Part shown: one piece after another, positions 1 to 11,395 of the stretch
How the letters are laid out: each line of letters begins with the position of its first letter
Position numbering within the stretch: the first letter of the stretch is position 1
Source: Halicephalobus mephisto
Taxonomy: Eukaryota; Nematoda; Chromadorea; Rhabditida; Panagrolaimidae
Length of the DNA: 64,000 nucleotides
Direction of reading: 5' to 3'
Assembly (NCBI GenBank): GCA_009193035.1
Contig: SWDT01000064.1
Coordinates: 1 to 64,000, forward strand
Program-made: the position numbers and the translations under genes
The notes under the pieces: generated by a model
Database searches by the model: none
The model's input: the letters and a program-made list of their open reading frames with translations, nothing else
Told to the model about the DNA's origin: nothing

Positions 1-2843
1 GGATCTGAAACATCTAGTGTTTATGGCTTGTTTATTTTGAAGGAACCTCTGTCAACGTCACTCACTACCCCTTCAAAAGTCCTAGATCAAAGCCACCACA
101 GTGAGACAGGAGAAGAATGTCACCATCGTTGATCTGGACGAGACGGATTCTGACGCCTTGATCATGAAGTGGACCGAGCAGGCCATATCCGGGGTCATGG
201 CCGCCATAGCCAGCAAAAAGTGAGTTCATTTAAATAAGCGTAATATTCCAAAAATAAAAAATTAATATGTTACGAATCTTTCTCACCACAAACTCCCAGA
301 GTTTAGGAGGTTCTAGAATCCTTTATAAGGTTCTCAAAAACTTCAAATATCCTTTACAATACTCCAACTCTATTAATAATTATTTAAGGTCGAAATACTT
401 GACAGAAGGAGAGAAAAAACAACTGGAGAAATGCTCCAAAGACGCAGACTCCATCGAAAAACATGCTTCCTGTATTCTTCCGGCTCTTCATGCGTCTAAA
501 CACAGACCGGAACCTTCTTCAAAACACATGACGAAAGAAGAACACCAAAAACAAGTCAAAAATCTGATTCCGAAGAAATTTGACACGACGAATTCAGAAG
601 AGAGGAAATCAGAAACAAAACCGAAAAAGTCATCAAGGTTCCAGTCCCTCAGATACAAGCCTAATCGAAGGAGATACGGCAAAGCCAAAGTTCTCAATTT
701 TTCTTCCATGAAGTCGACAGAAAGATTCAGGAAACACGAATTCACAGTCAACGCTAAAGCCATTCTCAAGAGGAAACAGAACCCGATTAAGGTCAAAAAA
801 GTAAAAACCAATCAAATTGGGTCTTTCGTCCTGGGACCACAGGACAGAAAAAAGAGATCTTCAAGAATGGTAACAAGGAGTCTGGATTCCTACCACCTGC
901 ATCCCAGTCAACGGAGACTAACTCCGATCGGATCTCTGGCGAAGTTTCTAATGGCTTCTGTCATGAAGGAGAAAAACAAAACGATGGAGGACAGAGTGCC
1001 GTGGCAACAGCTCATCGAGAAGGCCAGATACACCGGGGCTAGGAGGAAGGAGCTCAAAAAACGATACCGACTCAAAGACAACATGGACCCCTTGGAGGAG
1101 ATGGCCTTCAAGGCTCTGGAAAACCGAAACATGCTTCCGAAGGACTTTGATACAATAATTGAGAAGTTACAGAAAAACCCTGAATTTCGTGCTTCCGAAA
1201 TAAAAAAAGCCGAGAAAAACCCAGTTAAAAAAGTTATGGGTTAATGAGAGAAGGCCTGAAGTTACGGTACATGGCGGTCGGGAAAAACGTTTCTGGATTC
1301 GACGAAAAAACGATGAAAGTCATGTCCCCCAGGTTGTTTTCAGTCCTTCCGGAAGACAAAGGAGATAGTGGAGAAGACGACGATCCTCTAGATATTCTAT
1401 CTCCCTCATTACTGTCATTGCATTCAGAGGGTGAAGGTCTGGAGAAGGAACTGAGCATCCCCAACTTGGTCAAAGCCTTCACTGCAGCGGATCAGCAAGC
1501 ATGGCTGGATTTGATCTTCGAGGCTTCGGGAGTCCAGGATGCTCTAAAAGAAGCAGAAAAGGCGATTCTGGAGGAGGAATTCCAACTTAAAAGAAAAAGA
1601 CGATATGCAGAGAAGATGCGGAACGAAAAAGGAGAGCCTTTGTACTTGACCAAAGAAACCTCTGTCCAGGCCTTAGGACCACTTCAGAAAAAATTAATTG
1701 ATGTTTCGGACGAGATGACAAAAACTTATATGCCGGGACAGGTAAACGAAATGGAATTATCCGGATATACTGTGATGACCAAGGCCCAGATGAAGCTGAT
1801 GTACGGACCCGGATCCCCCCATGCCAATCCCGAACTTCTAAAGCGATTCTTAGCTATGAACGACACCGAAATCCACCGACAGATAGAGAAGGATATAGTA
1901 GCTTTAGCTGAAAGAAGAAGCATCAGAAAAAAGAGAGCTATCGTTTTGTCTCCCTTGGCTGGGGCTGCTGTTATTTTCAATCCTGCACTCGTCTCTCAAC
2001 CAATCGTAAGTTCTGTACTATTTCTGATCAATTCTAAGAAGTTCTAGTTTGATTTTGTGTAAATCTTTGAAGAAAGCCCTGAAAAGTATTAATGTATCCT
2101 AATATAGACCTCTTTAAAAAGTCCTAAATCATGCTGGAATAGATCCTTCTCAGAGGTTCTAAACTATTCTAATAAACGTCTTATTCGATCTTATTTGATA
2201 AGACCTGGACTGAAGACATGTTCATAAGCTAGAATTACAGAATACTTTGGAAATTATCAATTTTCAGATGTTAGGATCGTCTAGTAAACTTTGCTCGATA
2301 GAAATACAGTAATTAATTTCAGATTCTGTCGCCTATCATCTTTTCAGTCGGTGTCGGATCTCCTGCAGTATTAGGTCCAATCGTAAGTGTTTATTTTTCC
2401 AATTAATTTAAATTTAAAATTTCTAGATCCTGGGTCCCTGGATGTTCCTGCCTCTGATCCTTTCTCCCCGTGTCCTGTCCCCGGCCATTCTGAACCCATT
2501 TATGTTTGTCCCAGTCATCCTGACTCCACTTGCTCTCCATCCGGTCATCCTCTGTCCTGGACTCTTCAATCCATTCATTCTAACCCCTATGGCATTGACT
2601 CCTTTTATCCTTTCTCCTCAAGTCTTCACTCCTTTAATTCTCTCGCCTTTGGTTCTTTCTCCTTTCATATTGAGTCCTACAGTAGGAAGTCCTGTTATTT
2701 TGAGTCCTTTCGTACTCACACCCGTCATATACTCGCCTCTGGCCCTCTTCGCCCTGGTGCTCTCCCCCAACGCCCTCTCTCCCCTCATCGAAAGCAAGCT
2801 TTTGTCGGGAGAGGTCATTCTTTCCCCCAGTTGGCTCAGTTGA
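1..2843 (+). CDS. MLT-10-family moulting protein, frameshifted copy 1 (left arm)
   Basis: Exons by splice sites and phase: before 1..219, 389..2005, 2323..2382, 2427..2843. The last two exons encode a chain of hydrophobic 'ILSP/VLSP/ILTP' units typical of the nematode moulting-cycle (MLT-10) family; the N-terminal half is Lys/Arg-rich and the middle is charged. MLT-10-type proteins are secreted proteins of moulting epidermis. Exon 1 should carry the signal peptide, but here its first ~110 bases differ from the copy at 49427-52322 by many small indels and the start codon lies outside the window. A second break is at 1238-1240, where GGG replaces GGGG of the other copy; the frame stops at 1244 and resumes at once in another frame. 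From 389 to 2843 this is otherwise the better preserved copy. As written it would not give a full protein. Family assignment is confident; whether the gene is dead or the indels are assembly errors is open. Confidence 0.72.
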
Positions 2844-3027
2844 TCATTTTCAGAGGTACAAAATTGTTAATAATTGATAAAATAAAAGTTGTTTTAATTA
2901 CTGTATTTTAAATTAAGTATTCGAAATCGAAGAATTTTTTTGAACAATGTCGAAATCAAATTTGGAACTTGTTTTCAAGATTCCGACAGCTCAGTTGATA
3001 TCTTCGCAATTACAAAAACTTCGAAAT
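1..3027 (+). repeat. Left arm of ~3 kb inverted duplication
   Basis: This segment matches the reverse complement of 49149-52322 through exons, introns and 3' flank, ending near 3027. Differences are scattered substitutions, single-base indels in exons, ~47 extra bases in intron 1 of the right arm and a short duplication in its 3' flank. The arms are ~46 kb apart. Confidence 0.9.
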
Positions 3028-3404
3028 CAAAACCGAATTCACAGATTACGCGTAACTTTTAATCGATCTCCGATTATTTTGCAAAATTTAATTTTTTTTT
3101 TTGATACCCGACTGCTTTGTAAAATTTGAAACGGTACAAAATCGTTCCAAAAACACCTTATATGATCTGTTTATTTTTCGAAATCTTGTCACAGAAATTT
3201 GAATGTTTTTAAATTAGAGCAAAAGTATTTAAAATAGGGTAATTGAATTTGAAATAAAAACTGGAAATTGATCATTAAAGTTCTAGATTTCGGAGTTTAA
3301 AATTTTATAAATTAACTAAACAAAGTTAAAAAATTATGCTGATTTGATGATATTCATTTTCCGAAGTTTTCGACTTTTCTGAAATATTAACTATTTTTAC
3401 AATT

Positions 3405-3727
3405 TTTTTATATTTAAAAATTTATTTTTTTTTATATTTAAAAATTTATTATTTTTTTATATTTAAAAATTTATTATTTTTTTATATTTAAAAATTTATT
3501 TTTTTTTATATTTAAAAATTTATTTTTTTTTATATTTAAAAATTTATTTTTTTTTATATTTAAAAATTTATTTTTTTTTATATTTAAAAATTTATTTTTT
3601 TTTATATTTAAAAATCTATTATTTTTTATATTTAAAAATTTATTTTTTTTTTATATTTAAAAATTTATTATTTTTTATATTTAAAAATTTATTTTTTTTT
3701 ATATTTAAAAATTTATTATTTTTTTAT
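3405..3727. repeat. AT-only tandem repeat, ~22-24 bp unit
   Basis: About 14 copies of a unit of the form TATATTTAAAAATTTATT followed by a T run of variable length. The unit contains the palindrome AAATTTAAATTT-like core. No gene is seen between 3028 and the mariner remnant. Confidence 0.9.
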
Positions 3728-4435
3728 TAGAATCGTTTTGAATGATTCCAAACTTCTGTGGACTTAGTGCAGATTTTGTTTTTTAAGTATCTCTAGAAAA
3801 AATTCCATTGAATTCGATTTTGATAAATCTATCAACCATTTTTCCGATGTTATTTTTCTTGAATTTCTTTTTCATCTTCTTCACACGATGTGCCGATGCA
3901 GAATTCTGCTGGAAAATTTAATTCCGGTCTGCGAATTATCGTTCAGCCCAAATTTTCACGACTTTTTCTAAAAAATGCTCTTTATGGTACGGTTGATCGA
4001 CGCTGATCTTCTGATTCAGAAAAATAAGTGGAGTCTTCCTGTCTGCGATGATACCGACGGAGATCGTCTCAAATCGCGGATGCGCATTTGTTTCAGGGAT
4101 TTCTTCCGTAAAATTGGCAGTGATAACATTGGAGGCCAATATTCTGTCGTTTTGCTCGTTGAAGACTTGTTCGATGATGAAATTTTTCTCATTAATTCAA
4201 AACACATCGAGGTGGTTGTCACTTGTGAGCCGAATCAACAGTGCTTTCGTCTTTTGGAATTTAGTGATTTGATTCTTCTTCGTCAGAATACGAGCTCAAG
4301 GTGGATTTTCTCCTTGATGATGGTTTGGAAGCTTTTGGGATCTGTTCCGAGTTCTCTATTTTTCCCATAGAACGATGAGGATTTCGACGGATTCGGTGCC
4401 AGATGAATGATTTTTACATTCTTTGGTGTATGTAG

Positions 4436-4811
4436 CTTCGGTAGTACAATGGTAGTATACGTGACAGTAAAGTTACGAAACTCGGATTCGATTCCCGACC
4501 GAAGACTGCAGATCCAGGCCTTGTCAGCCGCAATCTGACTACAAACGGCTAAGACGCACTCATCAAAGAAAGAAGCGAGGTCAGAAGGACCAAAAAGATG
4601 ATCCTAGTAAGAGAAGAATTCCCTGAAGACGATCTTAGTAAGAGAAGAATTCCCTGAAGATGATTCTAGTAAGAGAAGAATTCTCTGAAGATGATCAGAA
4701 AAATTGAGATGCGCGAACGCAGGCGAACAATAGAGGAGTCCAAGCTTGAGTATATAATGTTGTAAATCCTATATTGTAATTCCTTTGAAAACGTTCGATA
4801 AAGTGCTAAAG
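4436..4811 (+). mobile_element. tRNA-derived SINE with 12-bp target duplication
   Basis: The sequence TGGTGTATGTAG occurs at 4424-4435 and again at 4812-4823, exactly flanking 376 bp that interrupt the mariner frame. The 5' end has a pol III type 2 promoter layout: an A box TAGTACAATGG at 4442-4452 (fits TRGYNNARNNG) and a B-box-like GATTCGATTCC at 4485-4495, 43 nt apart as in a tRNA. Partial acceptor (CTTCGG/CCGAAG), D, anticodon and T stems can be drawn, but the anticodon loop is abnormal, so it is tRNA-related rather than a tRNA gene. A non-tRNA body and a 31-bp tandem repeat follow. Confidence 0.8.
4597..4692 (+). repeat. 31-bp tandem repeat inside the SINE
   Basis: Three copies of a unit beginning GATGATCCTAGTAAGAGAAG, differing by a few bases each. 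Confidence 0.85.
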
Positions 4812-5079
4812 TGGTGTATGTAGATTTTGGACGGCTAGTTTTAGGTCAGTCGGTAATTGCTCCAGTTTCTCAATACCCTTTTAGAACTTTTTGAACTGTT
4901 AGGAATGGGATTTTGAACGTTTGTGCAATGAAATTTGTTCCTTGTTCAGTCCGTGCAAAGCAACGACCGCAGGATATTTCTGTTTCGATGTCGTCATTTC
5001 TTCCGCAGTGAAAATGAAAAAATAATTTTGGAATCAATGTGGACCCCTTGGACGGCAGTTTTGAAATCATTACTCCAGA

Positions 5080-5563
5080 GTACCAAACTTTTTTTTAAAC
5101 CAAAAATTCTATTTTTTTGCATTTTCGAACTTTTTTTTCACTTTTTATGAAAAATTTAAAGTGGAGATTTTTATGAAATAATCCTGATGTGGATTTTCGA
5201 TGGTTCTGGAAGATTTTATAAACTTTTTAAAATTCGAAAATGTTCCAAAAACTTCAAGATTTTCAAAGATTTATGTAAGTCTGAAATCTCCCTATAAACT
5301 TTACTGAAATCTCAAGATTTCAGGATTTTAATGTTTTAAATATTAAAAACAAAAACGGTAATTTTCCGAAATTTCAATAATAAAAAACACCTAACTTAAT
5401 TTAAACCATTAATCCTGATCTTGATCGTCATAATCTTCAAAAAATTCCATATTCCAGAAATTTAAAAAAAAACATTACTTACTTTGAAATCAGATTATTT
5501 TCACAAACCAATTTACAATTTTTATAATAATTAAATTTCGCTACAAAAAATAAATAAAAATTT
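5080..5563. other. AT-rich spacer, no gene seen
   Basis: This lies between the mariner remnant and the end of the SRP receptor beta gene. It is low-complexity AT-rich sequence and presumably includes the 3' UTR of the minus-strand gene. No further feature is supported. Confidence 0.5.
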
Positions 5564-6753
5564 TCAATGTGAATCGATCCAGTTGACAATAGGTTCCAGA
5601 TTAAAATTGTCATTCGGTATAGCAGATGTAGGGACAAAAGTACAATCTTTCAATCTCAAATCACTCCAGGTAAATTCGTCTTTCGTATTCGTCAACAATC
5701 TGGCGGTATTTCCGCCATCTGTCGAACTCAAAGCGGCTCCTCTTGAGACATTTATCAGCCCAAATTCTCTTTCTAATGCCGTCGAGATTACTTTCTCCGT
5801 CTTCGCTAGGGAGTTATCTTGCTTGTTACAGACAACAAGGATCGGTACAGACAAACGATTATGGATTTTTAGTTGATATAAAACATCATAGAGCAGTTCA
5901 GCAACATCGCGAAGTTTCTTGTTAAAACTGCTGCTGTCAATGACGAACACTATTCCTCTGATAGTGTTCAGTTCCTGAAAGAATACAGAGGTATTATTAC
6001 TAAATATATTACCATGCATAATTTTGATTATAAGTTGCAAAAAACCATTTGGCATTTGTTAAAATTTCGTCTACTAACTAGATTTGCCATTTCAGTTACA
6101 AAACTGCCGGTTCATAAGCGCATGAGAGAGTTCACTCGCAAGAAACAAAAACGCCAGGAATTAACTGATTTTAATTATCTATATACTGAAAATCCGATAC
6201 TATTCTATTGTCTTCTTTAAAAAAACAAATTACATCAGGATATCGTCATATTTGGAGCTTTCCAAATCAATAAAAATCCAGAATTTTACTGAAATGAATT
6301 ATTTGCAATCTGATGACTATGTCCGAAGGCAGTGTAAAGTTATTACGTAAAATAAAACCAACATTGGCTAGCCAGTTGTCGTAGAGGCCCCTGCGGAGTC
6401 GCTCGGCCCCGGGGTAGTCCACCAGCCGGTAATTCGCGCCGTTCGGATTCAAGAACTTGTCGTAGACGTTTTCCTTCATTGAAGTATAGGTCGGATATGC
6501 AGAATCTAAAGTAATTTTCGCACTTTTTCAAAGAAAAAATCAAACCTCTTTTGATTAATTTACTGTAAATTTGAGTTTTTCCTGAATCGCTCAAACCGAC
6601 GAGCAAAAAAGTGTTTTTCGGCTTTCCTTTCAGGAATTTCACCACGATGATGAACAACGTCATCAGCACAACAACGACAAGGGCTGCGACAATGCTGCCG
6701 AGAGCGAATTCGCTCGTTGCCGGAGGCACAGGCTCCACGATCGGTTCTCCCAT
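5564..6753 (-). CDS. SRPRB: Signal recognition particle receptor subunit beta
   Basis: Exons 6753..6546, 6505..6363 and 5974..5564. SRPRB is the ER-membrane GTPase that anchors SRP receptor alpha and helps deliver ribosome-nascent chains to the translocon. The protein starts MGEPIVEPV, has one N-terminal membrane segment (about residues 18-38, ALGSIVAALVVVVLMTLFII), then a P-loop GLSDSGKT, a switch region TYTSMKENV, an LVDYPG G3-like motif, FVIDS, and the NKxD base-specificity motif in VCNKQD. Splice phases agree across both introns (40 bp and 388 bp). Length, about 253 residues, fits the family. The start follows an acceptor-like TTTAG-ACC-ATG, as expected for trans-splicing. It lies 133 bp downstream of MRPL33 on the same strand. 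Confidence 0.9.
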
Positions 6754-6886
6754 GGTCTAAATCACGTAAAAAATAACAAAAACAAACAAAAAAGATATCC
6801 ACTGGTTTTCAACCATGGTTATTATTGATATTAAGTTAAAATCCAACTATTCCTATTTCTAAAACAAAACAAAAAAAATCACACAA
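6754..6886 (-). promoter_or_regulatory. Intercistronic region of probable operon (SL2-type acceptor)
   Basis: The 133 bp between the MRPL33 stop and the SRPRB start is T-rich on the minus strand and ends in a TTTAG acceptor just before the downstream ATG. This spacing and layout are typical of nematode operons resolved by SL2 trans-splicing. The operon is inferred; no transcript evidence is available here. Confidence 0.5.
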
Positions 6887-7218
6887 TTAATCAACAATAT
6901 TGTATTTCTTTTTTACGTAATTTGACAAATTTGCTTTGCCCTTAACCCTCTGGGATTCTTCGAACAGACATTCACGACCAACTAAAAGCAGTTTTTATAT
7001 GTGAAATCCTAAAAATTATCAAGCAACTTACTGGCTGGGTCAAACAGGATAGCTGCAGCTTTGTCCGCCATTCTGTCCCTCACCCAGACTTTGGTTGATC
7101 CGGAGATAACACTGGCAAGCCTGACAATGATATATCTAAAGGACAAGAATTAGGAAAATCAAAATCCATATATGGAAAAAACAAAAACTGCAAAAACGAA
7201 CCTAGACTTGGCTCCCAT
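6887..7218 (-). CDS. MRPL33: Mitochondrial large ribosomal subunit protein bL33m
   Basis: Exons 7218..7202 (17 nt), 7135..7032 and 6981..6887 give a 71-residue protein beginning MGAKSRYIIVRLASVISG. It is too split to appear as one open frame. Short length, an N-terminal basic start, a beta-rich core and the LFDPAIGRECLFEESQRVKG segment match mitochondrial L33 (compare the family's YDP...VLFEE-K--). L33 is a small structural protein of the mitoribosomal large subunit. All three exons join in phase with good donors and TTTAG acceptors. It is probably the first gene of an operon with SRPRB. Confidence 0.75.
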
Positions 7219-8028
7219 CGTTTAAGACGAAATTTAGGGTTAACTGGCACTGGATATAGATGGATATCTTCGTCAGGAAGGTTTTGAGAATATAATTGAG
7301 AAGAAATGACAGAAATATAAAAGGAAAATCTGGAAAAAAGAAAACAAAAAAGTCCGAAGTCAGCTTCGTGGAACTCCCCGATTTTCGCGTCAGGATTTTC
7401 CCGGTCTTGTTCATATATGAAATTGTATGTATTTTCATTGCGGTGGTTTTATTTTTTTCATTTCTTAAATATCAGTCAAATAAATTTCATTACGAAGAGG
7501 TTGACCCCCGTTGAATCCCGAAATCGAAACCCCCTTGAATCTTCGTCGAAGATGTTGAAAAAAAATTTTTACTGTATTTTTAATTTTCTGAAATTAACAA
7601 CCAAAATTTTGTTTCTGATATAAATTTTTTTGCTATAAACATCCCTCAGAAATAGCTCTATCTGTTGATTTGTCTGGCCGTGATTGTTGCAAGAAGCAAA
7701 GTCCACGAGGACGAGATAATGGAAACTGTTTGCTCTCGAATAAACACGTGCCTCATCGAGACGAAGTTAACCTGGCTAACGTCATTGACCATGAGATTGT
7801 TTGAACAAGAAGGCGCCGACGAATTTTACTCTTGACAATAGGATCAGTTCCGGTTGCTAATTCGTCTTCGTGAATTTTATTCAAAAACGTTGTAAACAAG
7901 TGTTAGACACAAAACATTCACGTTTCGGTCTCCATTTGCAGCAAAACGTGAAAAATAACGATAAAAAATGTTTTTCTCCAAGTCTGAATTAAGTGCTCCA
8001 CTTTGCCACCGCTGATAACGTCCAGGGT

Positions 8029-8315
8029 TTGGTTTTTCGTGTCAAGACACGACTGATGGTTTTGTTTTCTTCGAAAACAACGTTGTTTTACCTAAATTAT
8101 TAATTTAAACTTTAATTTTCGGCTTTAAAACATTAAATTTCTATATTTTTTTCAAGATATTATATTCTGGCTTGCATAAGTTAGTAATAATAACTTAGAG
8201 GTTTGGTTTTTCTTGTCAAGACTCGACTGATGGTTTTGTTTTCTTCGAAAACAACGTTGTTTTACCTAAATTATTAATTTAAACTTCAATTTTCGGCTTT
8301 AAAACATTACACTTC
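8029..8315 (+). repeat. Direct duplication of ~110 bp
   Basis: A segment beginning GGTTTGGTTTTTCGTGTCAA at about 8030 recurs at about 8200 with few changes, including the TTTTCTTCGAAAACAACGTT palindrome-like core. Offset is about 170 bp. Confidence 0.8.
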
Positions 8316-9119
8316 TATTTTTTTCTCTCAAAAATTTACACTCTAGTTTACCCAAACTGAACCTCTGAGTTTGGAACTTGAATTTTCGCGTCAAAACTCA
8401 CTTTGTAAGATATTTTTCATAAAATTAACCTTTTAAGAATTCAATTTTTTCCAAAAATCAATTTATATCTATTCTGAAGACCTTCATCAAAATTTTATTA
8501 ATTATAATAAATAATAAATAAAAAAATTAATGAATTTTTTAAATATAATTGAATTTTTAAAGAGAAAAAACTGCGAATTTTATTTTAGAACGAAAATTAA
8601 AAATTTTAACTTTAATAAAATTTATTTTAATATAATTTTTTGTGTCTAAAAGTTAAAAAAATGTTTTTTAAAATTTTTTTATATTTTTTTGAATTTCTTT
8701 TTTTATAATTTTTTTAAAATTTATTTTTTTATAATTTTTTAAAATTTATTTTTTCATAATTTTTTTGAATTTATTTTTTTTTAAATTTTTTTTGAATTTA
8801 TTTTTTTATAATTTTTTTTTTGAATTTATTTTTTTAAAATAATTGTCTAATCCCTCAATGAGAATAACAAAGATCATTGCAACTTGTTTGTTCCGAGTCT
8901 GACTCTCCAGAGGAACCTGTTCGGGGTCTCGAAAACAAGAAAAAAAGACATAATCTGTTAACGATTGACTAGAACAAAGACTATCACGTTCATTTTTGTA
9001 TTATCGATGATCAAATATGGTATCTGGAGTCTGTTAGATAAAAACAAAATTTAACTTTTATAGTAGCAAAACAACTCCTTTGGGCGATCATTCTGAAACT
9101 TAAAAATTTGTTTTTTCCA

Positions 9120-9358
9120 AAAAATGATCTCGTCACGAATTTCCAAAATTTCTTAGGAATGGTCCCAACACGAATTTTCAAAATTTTTTAAGAATGGTCC
9201 CAGCACGAATTTCCAAAATTTCTTAGGAATGGTCCCAGCACGAATTTCCGAAATTTTTTAGAAATGATTCCAGCACGAATTTCCAAAATTTCTTAGGAAT
9301 GGTCCCAACACGAATTTCCGAAATTTCTTAGAAATGGTCCCGGCACGAATTTCGGGAA
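9120..9358 (+). repeat. ~36-bp tandem repeat with the GGTCCCAGCACGAA motif
   Basis: About seven imperfect copies of a unit made of GGTCCCAGCACGAATTTCC plus an AAATTTCTTAGGAAT spacer. The GGTCC-CACGAA core is the reverse complement of the TTCGTGTCGGGACC motif scattered through the window. Confidence 0.85.
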
Positions 9359-9399
9359 CTTAATTTTTTAAATACTTTCAGAATTTACATGAAGTTTTG

Positions 9400-11060
9400 G
9401 AAGATTTCTGAACTTCTTATTGGAATATGGAATCTTCTGTAAGATTCTTGGAAATTTCAAAGCGTTTGCTTGATATCTAAGAGATTCTAGAAACCTTTAA
9501 AAATTGTCACTGGATTTTGAGAGATTTTCAAAAACCTTTTACGAAATTATGGAAGTTTATATGTCACCAGAAGGTTTCAAAGGTTTTCTATAAGATTCTG
9601 GAAGCTTCTAGAATGTTTCAGAAACTTTGGCTATATTCTAAAGAGTTTCAAAAATCTTCTACTAAATCTGGAAGACTTTGAAGATTTTTACTGGATTCCG
9701 AAAGACTTCTATGACGTTCTAGGTGACTTTAAAGATCTTCTATAAAATTCTGGAGGACTTCTTTGACATTCTAAAAAACTTGAAAGATCTTCTATAAAAT
9801 TCTGGAGGACTTCTATGACATTCTAGAAAACTTCAAAGATCTTCTGTGACATTTTAAAAAACTTCTAAAATCTTTCATTATATTTTAGAATATTTCAAAA
9901 ATCCCTCCAAGATTCTCAAATCCTTTAATTTTCCACAATATTTTTGAAATTTTTGGAATCTTCCACCAGACCCTCGATGATCCCAAAGAATTGCAAGAAA
10001 TTATAATTTATTTTTTATTAAAAATTAATTTAACATGAATGTTCTGTAATTGTACGTCGGAAATTTTTGTTATTTACGTGTTTTTGCAAAAATTGATCCC
10101 GATACCTGCAAATTCAGAAAGTTGGTCACGCGGCTGTCTCGACCTCGAAAAACACGTTGTTTGACTGGCCAACGACTAACGTAGAGGAACAACTGACAAA
10201 AAATCCCATTTATCAATTTTATATATTAAAAATTATAAAAATTTAAATTATAAAATTTTTTTGAAAGTTTAAAAATATTTTTTTTTGGGTTTGTCTGTCA
10301 AGATTGTTTTTCTCATCGAAGCAAAATCAGAATCAGTGTCCTCTGAAACAAAATATATCATTTGTCAATTTCAATTATTTTAAATTTAGTTGAAAATTCA
10401 GAGAATTTGAAGGACGTAGACACTTCCGGAAGGTTTTAGGAATTTTTCAAAAGTCTTCAGAATCCCATTGAAGCTTCTGGAGGATTCTGGAATTTTTCAA
10501 AATATTTAAAACTTTTTAGAATTTATTGAAAAGTTCAGAAAATTCAAAAAATCTTTGAAGTTTTTAAATTTTTCAAGTCTTCAGAATCCCATTGAAGCTT
10601 CTGGAGGATTCTAGAATTTTTCAAAATCTTTAAAAATTTCTAGAATTTATTGAAAAGTTCGGAAAATTCAAAGTACTTTGTAGAAGCTTCTAGAAAACTT
10701 CAGAAGTTTCCAGAATCTAACATAAGATTCAGGAAATTTGTAGAAGCCTCTAAAAATTCTAAAGCCTTCTGAAGTCTTTTAGAATTTTCCAGAATCTTCC
10801 AGAATTTTTCTAGAATCCATTGGAAGATTCTGGAATTTTTTAAAATCTTTCGAAATTTATTAAAAGTCTCCAGAATCCTTGTAAAATAATCTACAAAAAC
10901 TTCTGAAGCTTCTTAGAATCTTCCAGAATTTTTTAAAACTCCAACGGAAGATTCTAAAATCTAAAATTTTTCAAAGTCTCCAGAATCAAAATGGAAGATT
11001 CCAAAATTTCGTAAAATTTTCTTTCTTTTTAAATTTTTTCAGAATCCAGTCCGAACCTTC
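9400..11060. repeat. Degenerate TTC/GAA-rich repeat field
   Basis: Long degenerate runs of phrases such as TTCTGGAA, TTCTAGAA and AGATCTTCTATAAAATTCTG. It includes TTCCAGAATCTTCCAGAA at 10787-10804, a perfect four-pentamer heat-shock-element arrangement. The repeat nature is seen directly; any function is inference. Confidence 0.6.
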
Positions 11061-11395
11061 TGAATTGAAAAATTTTACTTTTTTAAGAATTTTAGAAATC
11101 TCATTTCGAGATTATTTTCTTGAAAAACATGTTTTTTAATTTTTAAAACATCATAGTTCTTTTCATGCTCGAAGGAAAATTATACTTAATGTTTTCTGAA
11201 ATAAAATGTATCATTTTCCGTAAATAATAATGATTAATTTAATTTAACAATAATACCGGATGTTTTTGAAACTTTTATGTTTTTTTTCTTCAAAAACGAT
11301 TTGACCGTTATCAGTCGAGACGACGTTCGTAGATCTAAAAACAGTCTTTTTTTTCTGCTTAGGTCTGTAGAATCGTCTGCGTCAAAATAAAAATA

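Larger units (their letters stand above)
3780..5075 (-). mobile_element. Degenerate mariner transposase, split by a SINE
   Basis: Read on the minus strand in shifting frames, 5070-4824 gives the N-terminal helix-turn-helix part, ending in a KGY-ETGAITD-PKTSRPKS stretch equivalent to the mariner 'RY-ETG...DRP-SGRP' linker. After an inserted element (4436-4811), 4423-3780 gives the catalytic half: an IIKE motif, INEKNFIIEQVFNEQND, KTPLIFLN, and IFQQNSASAH. These match the mariner landmarks FSDEK-F--E---N-QND, KTPLIFV and FQQDSAPAH. Both visible catalytic Asp positions are Asn (codons at 4191-4193 and 3903-3905), and several stops and frameshifts are present, so the element cannot make active transposase. 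Terminal inverted repeats were not identified. Confidence 0.82.
7219..11395. other. Gene-poor interval, start of ~13 kb desert
   Basis: No convincing gene was found. Short more GC-rich islands at about 7640-7880 (with CACGTG) and 10100-10200 may be regulatory. The rest is AT-rich or degenerate repeats listed separately. Confidence 0.5.

Noticed and set aside
2387..2911. 174-codon frame overlapping the last MLT-10-like exon
   Set aside because: Shadow frame of the ILSP repeat exon; the same shadow exists in the other copy. Splice phase supports the other frame.
3975..4370. 131-codon plus-strand frame
   Set aside because: Antisense shadow of the mariner transposase remnant, which reads convincingly on the minus strand.
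4436..4510. Functional tRNA gene
   Set aside because: A and B boxes are present but the anticodon loop size and a T-stem mismatch are wrong, and target duplications show it is the head of a SINE.
7296..7514. 73-codon frame with a membrane-like segment (IVCIFIAVVLFFSFL)
   Set aside because: No ATG in frame (begins at TTG), weak splice context, and it overlaps one of the recurring TTCATATATGAA palindromes.
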